A DNA stretch of 64,000 nt from Dehalobacter sp. DCM (GTDB lineage Bacteria; Bacillota; Desulfitobacteriia; Desulfitobacteriales; Syntrophobotulaceae): NCBI RefSeq assembly GCF_024972775.1, contig NZ_CP092282.1, forward strand, positions 744,001 to 808,000, given 5' to 3'. Below, in pieces: positions 56,647-64,000 of this stretch; the stretch's first letter is position 1, and each line of letters opens with the position of its first letter. Under the pieces are notes generated by a model. That model did no database searches. It saw nothing but the letters and a program-made list of their open reading frames with translations, and was not told where the DNA came from. A program made the position numbers and the translations under genes.

Positions 56647-59600
56647 ATGGTTTCCCATAAAATCTTATATCCTCTTACCAATGCCCAAAAATCCATCTGG
56701 TTTATTGAAAAATTTTATACAGACACACCATTTGTCAACATATCATTTATGGTCGAATTAAAAGAATGCATCGATTACATTCTGTTAAATAAAGCAATTA
56801 ATCTTGTTATTAAGAATAATGACGCGGTGCGCACGCGTATCGTGGAAAACGGCAAAGAGCCTCAGCAGTATTTTTCAGAATACATAGAGCGGCAATTTGA
56901 GCTTCTTGATTTTAGCTATGTAAATGGCAGAGAGGAATTAAGCTATTGGGAGAAGTTAAGAAGCCGTGAACATTTCAAGTTATTAGATTCTGACCTCTAT
57001 GACTTTGTAATGATTCGGCTTAGCGATCACGAAGGCGCTTTTTTCGGTAAGGTCCACCACATTGCGGCTGATGCCTGGAGTCTGACCAATCTGGTTAGTC
57101 AAATCCTGCAGAACTACTGTAAATTACGGGACAAGGAAGAAGTCGTGTGCGAAGAAAGACCTTCCTATAAAGATTGTATTCAGACTGAAATAGAATTTTA
57201 TGGCTCGGATCGATATCAAAAGCATAAAGCCTTTTGGAATGAAATATTTTCGGATCCTCCGGAATTCACTCTTTTCAATAATAAAGCCGTTCCGAATCCG
57301 ACGGCCGCTGAACGGAAAACCTTTATTTTGCCGAGCGACCTGACCGCTATGGTCAAAAAATTCAGCAGTGTGGAAAAGGTTTCTCCATTTTGCATTCTTT
57401 ATGCCATCTTAGCCATACTTATTTGGAAATTGACTTCCAGAAAAGATATTGTTATTGGGACTCCCGTCCTTAACCGCAGCGGTGTCAAAGAAAAGAATAC
57501 CATGGGAATGTTTATCAGTGCGATTCCTTTTCGTATGGAATTGAATGATGATCTCGATTTTGGATCCTTGGTTAAAAAAGTAAGCCAAAAATGGGGAATG
57601 TTGCTACGACATCAAAAATACCCTTTAGAACAGATTGTCAAGTATGTCCATGAAACCCATGCCAGACATGATAAACTATTTGATATTTCGTTATCCTTTC
57701 AGAATGCCAAATTCGACATTGGCAATATTAATTATGACATAAGATGGCTATTCAATGGGTCGCAGCTTGATTCCCTGACCCTCCACATCAGCGACCGTGA
57801 AGACAGCGGAAATTACACGATGGACTATGATTATTTAACCGATGTCTTCTCGGGAACAGATATTCATCGATTGCATCAATACTTTGTGACGCTCCTTCGT
57901 AATGCTATCGATAGTCCGAATTTGCCGCTTTCGGACATCAGGATCTTATCCGCTGGGCAGGAAGCTGATTTGCTGTGGAAATTTAATGATACCAGTCAGG
58001 AATACCCCAGGGAAGAGACTATTGTTACTTTGTTTGAGAAACAAGTGAGTTTAAATCCTGAAAAAGTTGCGGTGATCTTTGAGAATAGGGCAATAACTTA
58101 CTTGGAACTGGATCAGCAATCTAATCAACTGGCCGGGGCACTACGGGCGCAGGGAGTAGAAAAAGGCGCGGTTATCGGTTTGGTAATGGATCGGTCCGTG
58201 GAAATGCTTGTCGCCATTTTGGCTGTTTTAAAGGCCGGAGGGGCCTACTTGCCTATTGACCCTGTTTATCCAATGGAAAGAATCAATTACATGCTGGAGA
58301 ATAGTCATTGCCGGCTGGTATTGACCTACACCATAGATAATCCTGACCTACTATTGAAATCGCCTACATTTAACCTTCATGATCAGGAAATATTTAAAAA
58401 AGGCATAGCAAAGCTGGATGATGGACCGAAGCCGACGGATTTAGCCAATATCATTTATACTTCCGGCTCAACCGGAACTCCCAAAGGGGTAATGATCGAA
58501 CACAGGGGATTGAACAACCTGATCCATTCTTTTTTAAGATCAATAAACTGCTCCGACATGACGGTTTTAGCGATTTCTTCATTTTCATTTGATATGTTCT
58601 TTGTCGAAACAATTTTCCCCTTGGTAAAAGGGATGCGTATTATCTTAGCTAACCGGCAAGAAGCTGTCGTTCCCTATTTGCTGCTTAATCTCATCGAAAA
58701 TCACCATGTCGATTTTCTGCAAACAACGCCTTCTTTAATGAAATTAATCCTTAATGACCAAAACGCAAATAAGTTGCGGTTTTTGACAACAATTATTCTT
58801 GGCGGAGAGAGTTTTCCGGAACAACTATTAAGTGAACTTAAAAGAATTACGCAAGCCGACATCTTCAACGGTTACGGACCAACAGAATGTACAATTTGTG
58901 CGACCATAAAACACCTCAAGGAACAGGAACCCGTAAGTATCGGCAAACCTTTAGGCAATACCCAAATATACATTCTGGACGAAAAACTGAAACCCGTTCC
59001 GATTGGTGTATCAGGAGAAATCTTCATAAGCGGCGACGGTGTGGCACGGGGATACATTAACAACGAAGGGTTAAGCAGAGAAAGATTTATTGAGAATCCC
59101 TTTATTCCCGGTTGTAAAATGTATAAGACAGGGGATATTGCTCGCTGGCTGAACAATGGTGAAATTGAATACTTGGGCCGGAATGACAGTCAAGTTAAAA
59201 TAAGAGGGCTAAGGATTGAGTTAGGGGAAATCGAAAGCGCCCTGCAAAAGTACGATAAGGTGAAAGAAGCCGTTGTTTTATGCAATGAAGACCGTCACCA
59301 AAAGAAGTACCTCTGTGCCTATGTCACGAAGCATGCTCAAAGTTACCTATCACGCTCTGATTTAAAGGAACATTTAGCAAAGAATCTTGCCAATTATATG
59401 ATTCCGGCGCATTTTGTTATACTTGACAGCCTTCCCCTGACCTCAAACGGAAAAGTTGATAGAAAGGCGTTGCCTGAACCGGATATTGGGGCTGAACACA
59501 AGCTTGCCTATATTCCCCCCCGCAATGAATTAGAAGGGAAACTGGCCTTTCTTTGGCAGGAAACGCTGAAAATAACGCAAGTGGGAATCGACGATGATTT

Positions 59601-60960
59601 TTTTGCGCTGGGCGGCGACTCCCTTGCCGTATTGGAGGTTCTATCCGGTCTTTTTCCCAATGATTGGGGATTATCCGCTCAGGACTTCTATGATTTTCCA
59701 ACTATCCGAAAACTATCGGAAAAGATCACAGGGTACAATTCAGTTCCGGTATGTGTACAAACAAACGAGCAAGAATTTCCTAAAGCAGTTAGCATTGAAT
59801 CGAAATTCTCAAATATTAACACGGGTAATATCCTTTTAACAGGGGCGACCGGGTTTTTAGGAATTCATATCCTGTATGAACTGCTTGCTACGACCAGGGA
59901 TACCATTTACTGTTTAATTCGCGGTAAAGACCCGGAGAAGAACCTTTATCAACTACTGGATTATTACTTTCCATTTTTCGCCCAAAGGCTGCTGCCTGGC
60001 AGAGTCATCGTCGTCAATGGGGATGTTTCCCACGAGAATTTTGGGCTTTCGGTGAAGGATTATCGTCATTTGAGCCAAAACGTTGATAGAATTATTCATG
60101 CGGCAGCATTGGTTAATCACTATGGTAATTATGATTCATATTATCGGGTTAATGTTAAAGGAACAGAGGAAGTTATTAAATTTTGTATGAATCATGCCAA
60201 GAAGTTAAACCACATCTCGACAATCAGCGTGGCTGGGAACTATAGGAATTATGATCACATAAACCAAAAGTTTACCGAGCGAGACTTTTATATCGGGCAG
60301 GATTATAAAGCCAATGTTTATGTAAGATCTAAATTTGAGGCGGAGAATCTCATTTTCAAAGCTGCTGAAAATGGGCTGAATGCCACTATTTTTCGGGTTG
60401 GGGTCTTAACCGGAAGATATACTGATGGGCAGTTCCAGATTAACATCCACCAAAATGCCTTTTATCGGCAATTAAAAGCTATTTTCTTATTAGAATCTGT
60501 GCCAGAGGACTACCTAAGAAAGTCTCTGGAATTTACCCCGGTAGATTATTGTGCACATGCTATTGTTAGCTTGCAAGCACTTCAGGAGTGTTTACCGGTT
60601 TATCATGTCTTTAATCATCACATGATTAGTGCCAATAAAATGCTTCAATTTTTAAAAACCATCGGAGTTAATATCAATGTTTTGTCACAAAACGCGTTTG
60701 ATGATCTATTAACATCTTTTGCTGTGACTAACTATGGTAAAGAGATTCTTAGCGGAATTATTCCCAGTATTAATTCTAGCGGCACAATTGGCCTTGATTC
60801 TAACGTGGAGATTGGTTCATCCTTAACTCTCACGTATTTAAGTCAAATCGGTTTTGAGTGGCCTGAAATTGATAAAGAGTATGTCTTAAAAATTCTATAT
60901 CACATGCGAGCTACGGGATTTTTGCAAAATGATGGTATAGAAGAAATAAAAAAGGGATAA
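56647..60960 (+). CDS. Single-module NRPS: condensation-adenylation-thiolation-reductase
   Basis: 1437 residues. Condensation domain (about 1-440) with HHIAADAWS at 137-145, the catalytic motif with Ala in place of the usual Gly. Adenylation domain (about 460-960): YTSGSTGTPKG near 603, GYGPTECTI, YKTGDIARW, NGKVDRKALP. By hand alignment to GrsA the specificity code is roughly D-M-V-Q-I-G-G-I-C-K, which I cannot assign. Carrier protein: DDFFALGGDSLAVLEVL near 985. Terminal thioester reductase (about 1060-1430): LLTGATGFLG and the YVRSK catalytic pair, so release should give an aldehyde or alcohol. No thioesterase and no phosphopantetheinyl transferase nearby. The product is probably a small N-acyl amino aldehyde (inference). 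Confidence 0.92.
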   Translation: MVSHKILYPLTNAQKSIWFIEKFYTDTPFVNISFMVELKECIDYILLNKAINLVIKNNDAVRTRIVENGKEPQQYFSEYIERQFELLDFSYVNGREELSYWEKLRSREHFKLLDSDLYDFVMIRLSDHEGAFFGKVHHIAADAWSLTNLVSQILQNYCKLRDKEEVVCEERPSYKDCIQTEIEFYGSDRYQKHKAFWNEIFSDPPEFTLFNNKAVPNPTAAERKTFILPSDLTAMVKKFSSVEKVSPFCILYAILAILIWKLTSRKDIVIGTPVLNRSGVKEKNTMGMFISAIPFRMELNDDLDFGSLVKKVSQKWGMLLRHQKYPLEQIVKYVHETHARHDKLFDISLSFQNAKFDIGNINYDIRWLFNGSQLDSLTLHISDREDSGNYTMDYDYLTDVFSGTDIHRLHQYFVTLLRNAIDSPNLPLSDIRILSAGQEADLLWKFNDTSQEYPREETIVTLFEKQVSLNPEKVAVIFENRAITYLELDQQSNQLAGALRAQGVEKGAVIGLVMDRSVEMLVAILAVLKAGGAYLPIDPVYPMERINYMLENSHCRLVLTYTIDNPDLLLKSPTFNLHDQEIFKKGIAKLDDGPKPTDLANIIYTSGSTGTPKGVMIEHRGLNNLIHSFLRSINCSDMTVLAISSFSFDMFFVETIFPLVKGMRIILANRQEAVVPYLLLNLIENHHVDFLQTTPSLMKLILNDQNANKLRFLTTIILGGESFPEQLLSELKRITQADIFNGYGPTECTICATIKHLKEQEPVSIGKPLGNTQIYILDEKLKPVPIGVSGEIFISGDGVARGYINNEGLSRERFIENPFIPGCKMYKTGDIARWLNNGEIEYLGRNDSQVKIRGLRIELGEIESALQKYDKVKEAVVLCNEDRHQKKYLCAYVTKHAQSYLSRSDLKEHLAKNLANYMIPAHFVILDSLPLTSNGKVDRKALPEPDIGAEHKLAYIPPRNELEGKLAFLWQETLKITQVGIDDDFFALGGDSLAVLEVLSGLFPNDWGLSAQDFYDFPTIRKLSEKITGYNSVPVCVQTNEQEFPKAVSIESKFSNINTGNILLTGATGFLGIHILYELLATTRDTIYCLIRGKDPEKNLYQLLDYYFPFFAQRLLPGRVIVVNGDVSHENFGLSVKDYRHLSQNVDRIIHAAALVNHYGNYDSYYRVNVKGTEEVIKFCMNHAKKLNHISTISVAGNYRNYDHINQKFTERDFYIGQDYKANVYVRSKFEAENLIFKAAENGLNATIFRVGVLTGRYTDGQFQINIHQNAFYRQLKAIFLLESVPEDYLRKSLEFTPVDYCAHAIVSLQALQECLPVYHVFNHHMISANKMLQFLKTIGVNINVLSQNAFDDLLTSFAVTNYGKEILSGIIPSINSSGTIGLDSNVEIGSSLTLTYLSQIGFEWPEIDKEYVLKILYHMRATGFLQNDGIEEIKKG

Positions 60961-60969
60961 CAGAGGATA

Positions 60970-61078
60970 TTATTTCGTTTATTGTATATATATGAAATAG
61001 TATAAAGAAATATGATAAGTTATTTCATATTTAATTGACAAAACGAAATAACGATGTTATTCTATGTTCGTTATTTCA
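60970..61078 (+). promoter_or_regulatory. Operator array around the fic promoter
   Basis: Repeated GAAATA/TATTTC words: TATGAAATAG (60991-61000) faces TTATTTCATA (61021-61030), and ACGAAATAACG (61043-61053) faces CGTTATTTC (61070-61078); further half-sites are at about 60970 and 61005. The second pair overlaps the -35 to +1 region. This layout fits repression by a dimeric winged-helix protein, possibly the Fic protein itself through its C-terminal domain. Confidence 0.65.
61036..61064 (+). promoter_or_regulatory. Sigma-A promoter of the fic gene
   Basis: TTGACA (61036-61041), a 17-base spacer and TATTCT (61059-61064), with an extended -10 TG at 61056-61057. The start codon is 32 bases after the -10. 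Overlapped by inverted GAAATAACG repeats. Confidence 0.82.
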
Positions 61079-61095
61079 GGTAAAGGAAGTGCGAT

Positions 61096-62238
61096 ATGAA
61101 AAACCGCGCCGGGGAATTCAAAACTAATTTAACGGGCGAGCTCCAATATAAATCCTATTTTCCTAGACCGTTACCACCTGTCCCATCCCTTGAGTTGGAT
61201 GAAGAAACCATCAAAATGCTAGTCAACGCAAATCGAAGCATCGGCATATTAGAAGGGTATTCCAGACAGATCCCGAATATTGAACTGTTTGTTTCGATGT
61301 ATGTCCGCAAGGAAGCACTCTTATCTTCGCAAATTGAAGGGACCCAAGCAACATTGGATGACATACTTGACCCCAATATTGAGGAAAACACCAATCAGAA
61401 TGTTTCAGATGTTATTAATTATATTAAAGCCTCACAATTTGCAATGGCCCGTCTAAATGATTTGCCAATATGCAACCGGCTGATCAAAGAAACGCATCAG
61501 ATCCTGATGCAGAATGTCCGCGGAAGTGAGAAAAACCCGGGGGAGTTTAGAAACAGTCAGAACTGGATTGGGCCCGCAGGCAGTACATTGAAGGATGCCC
61601 GATATATCCCTCCGAATGTTGAGGATATGACAATAGCGATGTCAGACCTGGAAAAATTCATTAACGAAGAGGACGACCTGGAACCATTGATTAAAGCCGG
61701 ATTGATTCATTATCAGTTTGAGACTGTTCATCCGTTCTTGGATGGCAACGGCAGGATCGGAAGATTATTGATTGCGCTTTACCTGATTGATAAACAAATA
61801 ATGAGCCATGAGACTCTCTATATTTCCTACTTTTTGAAAAGAAACAGAATCGAATATTATGATCGGTTAACCGAGGTCAGAGCAAAAGGTAATTATGAGC
61901 AGTGGATAAAGTTCTTTCTCCAAGCTGCCTATGAATCGGCAAAAGACGCCATTGAGACGATGGAAAAATTGATTAAACTGCATGAAAAAAATCATGGTAT
62001 CATCAAAGGCAAGGGAAAATCCGCCAAGACAGTCATCAAGGTATTTGATTACCTGGAACGCAGCCCAATTATTGATATCAAAAAGACAAGTCAAGAACTT
62101 AATCTCTCCTTTAATGCGGTATCCAATGCCGTAAACAAGCTCATTGAACTCGGAATACTAAAGCAAACGGAAAATGTTCGTCGCAGCCGCGTTTTTGCTT
62201 ATGAGGAATATCTCGGAATTCTTAGGAAAGATACCTGA
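61096..62238 (+). CDS. Fic-domain protein with C-terminal winged helix (predicted AMP-transferase)
   Basis: 380 residues. An N-terminal Fic_N region holds the inhibitory-helix motif SSQIEGT (about 77-83). The Fic core has HPFLDGNGRIGR (about 214-225), the complete catalytic motif HxFx(D/E)GNGRxxR. A C-terminal winged-helix domain (about 315-365: IDIKKTSQELNLSFNAVSNAVNKLIELGIL) follows. Family function: transfer of AMP (or other phosphate-containing groups) to hydroxyl side chains of target proteins; the inhibitory Glu makes it self-limiting (class II). ATG 61096 follows AAAGGAAG. It stands alone between a strong regulated promoter and a terminator. Confidence 0.92.
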   Translation: MKNRAGEFKTNLTGELQYKSYFPRPLPPVPSLELDEETIKMLVNANRSIGILEGYSRQIPNIELFVSMYVRKEALLSSQIEGTQATLDDILDPNIEENTNQNVSDVINYIKASQFAMARLNDLPICNRLIKETHQILMQNVRGSEKNPGEFRNSQNWIGPAGSTLKDARYIPPNVEDMTIAMSDLEKFINEEDDLEPLIKAGLIHYQFETVHPFLDGNGRIGRLLIALYLIDKQIMSHETLYISYFLKRNRIEYYDRLTEVRAKGNYEQWIKFFLQAAYESAKDAIETMEKLIKLHEKNHGIIKGKGKSAKTVIKVFDYLERSPIIDIKKTSQELNLSFNAVSNAVNKLIELGILKQTENVRRSRVFAYEEYLGILRKDT

Positions 62239-62305
62239 TTGATATAGCGGTTGCGTCCAAATAACACCGCTGATAGTACTGGCGGCTAACATAGGTTTCC
62301 TTATC

Positions 62306-62348
62306 ACACCGGGAAAGCAGGTCATAGAATCTGTCCCGGTGTTTTTTT
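62306..62348 (+). terminator. Intrinsic terminator of fic
   Basis: ACACCGGGA (62306-62314) pairs with TCCCGGTGT (62334-62342) and is followed by TTTTTTT. The remaining 250 bases before the next gene are AT-rich without frames; a lone TATAAT lies at 62514-62519 without a good -35. Confidence 0.9.
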
Positions 62349-62600
62349 CTGTTCATTTTTCAGCCTGGGTTTTGCAAGTCTGGACAAAGCTTTGAATTAT
62401 ATAATTGAATTCTGCTGCTTAAGATAAACTGCTATTTACTGGTTCGTAATAAGTTCAAATATTATTGGAAACTAAAAAGGAAACTTGAAAATAAGAGAGA
62501 ATTAACAAATGTGTATAATTTAGTAAATTAAATTCTATTAATATCAATGTAACTTATCTAAACGTTTATTTAGCAATCTTCTTACAAGGCGGTACAGAAA

Positions 62601-64000
62601 ATGGAAGTAACTGAGCATAATTTAGCCAAGACACGGATACTTCAGATTTTTAAATATTTACAGGCGTTAAATCAGTTAAGAAATCCTGTTATCCGGGATA
62701 TTGATCTTCAACCGTGGTGTTTATGGTTTAAGGATCTTCCAGATTATAAGACAATAGGTAGAGGTCAATTTGAAAATAATGACTCCGATACGGTTTCCAA
62801 TAGTATCGAACAATCAAACAGTTATGTGCTAAAAGTCCAGCGGCCAGATTTAACGGATGCACCACTGCCACCAAAAGAATATAGCTCAATCCTTAAAGAT
62901 TCTTGGAAGAAGCCTGACCAGACTATTCATTTTCATTTAGAGAGTATTGCGCTAACAGGCGAAGAGGAAGAGGAAGAGCTTACCGATACGAAGGTACTTC
63001 ATACGTACTTAAAAGAGCCTTCATTTGAAGAATGGTATAAAAGAAGAGAAATATGGGTGGAAAAAGAAATTTCGGCCCGGAAAGCTATGAGTATCTATAA
63101 CCGGCTTTTTGAGTTATATGCACGGTTGGAAAAAGAAGCCGAACAGTATGAAATAGTTCTTGGTGATGGGTTATTAAGCTGGAACCACACGACTGGGAAG
63201 ATTCATCATCCCATCTTACTAATGGGACTTAAATTGGAATTTGACCCTTCTGTACCGGAATTTTCGCTGCTGGAATCAGAGCAGCCGATCGAGATATATA
63301 CAGCACTCTTTCGTTCAATCTCTGAGGTTACCGGAATAGCATTAAATCATTTACAGGAGGAGTTGGAACATAGTCAGTTCCATCCTTTAGGTGCACAGGA
63401 GACCGAAGAATATTTAAAACGGGTTGTTACGCAGCTATCTCCGTATGGACAATTATTTGAAAAAGAAGAGAGAACCCAAACCTCAGACACGCCTTGGATA
63501 ATTCGCGAGCCTCTGGTATTTATGAGAAAACGGTCTCTTGGTTTTAGCAAAGCCATTGAAGAAATTATTCAAGATATTCCAGAGAATGAAGAACTCCCCG
63601 GATTTTTGAAAAATGTTGTTGGGATTGAGTATGAAGAAAAGCCCCAGGACTTTGAAGATACCATAAGAACCATGGACCCCAACGGTGAAGATGAAAATAT
63701 TCTATTAAGCAAACCGGCTAACGCCGAGCAACTACTGATTGCTGATCGCTTGAATCATTCGAGTGCTGTACTTGTTCAAGGCCCACCTGGAACAGGGAAG
63801 ACACATACGATTGCCAATTTGATTGGTCATCTTTTGGCGCAGGGCAAAAGCATTTTAGTAACCAGCCATACGTCGAAAGCCCTTTCTGTTCTCCATGAAA
63901 AGATCGTTGAACCCATACAGCCTCTTTGTTTAAGTGTCTTAAAAGACGACAGTCGCAAGCAATTGGAAAGCGCATTGGATGCGATAACGGAACGTCTTAC
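62601..64000 (+). CDS. Large SF1 helicase-like AAA ATPase, N-terminal part (runs off the window)
   Basis: The frame is open from ATG 62601 to the window end (466 codons so far). The first ~390 residues are an unrecognised, Glu-rich region (for example TGEEEEEELT near 125 and a helical KAMSIYNRLFELYARLEKEAEQ). Then comes Walker A GPPGTGKTHTIANLIGHLL (residues ~396-415), followed by KSILVTSHTSKALSVLHEKI, the motif Ia region of superfamily 1 (AAA_11/DNA2-NAM7) helicases. Proteins of this build are often >1000 residues with a C-terminal nuclease or PLD domain and occur in defence islands; the present C-terminus cannot be seen. ATG follows a weak AAGGCGG. Confidence 0.75.
   Translation, partial: MEVTEHNLAKTRILQIFKYLQALNQLRNPVIRDIDLQPWCLWFKDLPDYKTIGRGQFENNDSDTVSNSIEQSNSYVLKVQRPDLTDAPLPPKEYSSILKDSWKKPDQTIHFHLESIALTGEEEEEELTDTKVLHTYLKEPSFEEWYKRREIWVEKEISARKAMSIYNRLFELYARLEKEAEQYEIVLGDGLLSWNHTTGKIHHPILLMGLKLEFDPSVPEFSLLESEQPIEIYTALFRSISEVTGIALNHLQEELEHSQFHPLGAQETEEYLKRVVTQLSPYGQLFEKEERTQTSDTPWIIREPLVFMRKRSLGFSKAIEEIIQDIPENEELPGFLKNVVGIEYEEKPQDFEDTIRTMDPNGEDENILLSKPANAEQLLIADRLNHSSAVLVQGPPGTGKTHTIANLIGHLLAQGKSILVTSHTSKALSVLHEKIVEPIQPLCLSVLKDDSRKQLESALDAITERL

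Noticed and set aside
56647-60960. Multi-module antibiotic NRPS cluster
   Set aside because: Only one module is present and neighbouring genes are a kinase and a Fic protein; no tailoring, transport or PPTase genes lie next to it.

Overview
The window looks like the chromosome of a spore-forming, anaerobic Gram-positive bacterium of the Peptococcaceae/Desulfitobacteriaceae kind (Dehalobacter, Syntrophobotulus, Desulfosporosinus and Desulfitobacterium are the nearest types I can think of). The reasons are the Firmicutes order of the rpoBC-str-S10-spc-alpha gene block, low-GC Shine-Dalgarno sites, zinc-ribbon forms of S4, S14, L36, L24 and adenylate kinase, a cwlD spore-germination amidase, a sigma-54 activator, and several DMSO-reductase-family molybdoenzymes. 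The genus is inference; no rRNA gene is present to settle it.

Bases 1-31976 are core information-processing genes on the + strand: rplA (cut by the window), an L10 leader, rplJ, rplL, rpoB, rpoC, an L7Ae-like gene, rpsL, rpsG, fusA, tuf, the S10/spc block (rpsJ to rplO), secY, adk, map, infA, rpmJ, rpsM, rpsK, rpsD, rpoA, rplQ, truA, rplM and rpsI. Oddities here are a four-cysteine loop in EF-Tu, no rpmD (L30) at its usual place (two tandem 52-bp hairpin units sit there instead), a long structured leader with a strong promoter before rpoB, and small palindromic intergenic repeats rich in TTCGA.

Bases 31977-45419 separate rpsI from cwlD, which are close neighbours in Bacillus, so this is a probable insertion. 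It begins with a set of cassettes: three related small membrane-protein genes (one truncated) separated by degenerate copies of the rpsI 3' end plus its terminator. Then come two tiny genes, a peptidoglycan-binding protein, and a catabolic or respiratory molybdoenzyme region: a Mo-bisMGD oxidoreductase with a ferredoxin-like partner (+ strand), and, facing it, a transhydroxylase-like pair (large subunit plus a Fe-S subunit with a C-terminal Cna-B-like domain), an MFS transporter and a sigma-54 activator (- strand). Both molybdoenzyme operons carry near-identical -24/-12 promoters and share an upstream TTGCCAAAACGA motif, so the activator very probably switches both on together. The likely substrate class is polyhydroxylated aromatics, by analogy with pyrogallol-phloroglucinol transhydroxylase.

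Bases 45420-64000 hold cwlD, an M20 amidohydrolase, a secreted protein, an ABC exporter and a two-component system (this last group bracketed by two copies of a 160-220 bp nested palindromic repeat), a MITE-like element, an L,D-transpeptidase, a six-TM hybrid histidine kinase directly followed by a single-module NRPS (C-A-T-reductase), a Fic-domain protein with a winged-helix tail and a promoter full of inverted repeats, and the start of a very large SF1 helicase-like ATPase that runs off the end. No rRNA, tRNA, CRISPR array or complete transposase gene was seen.
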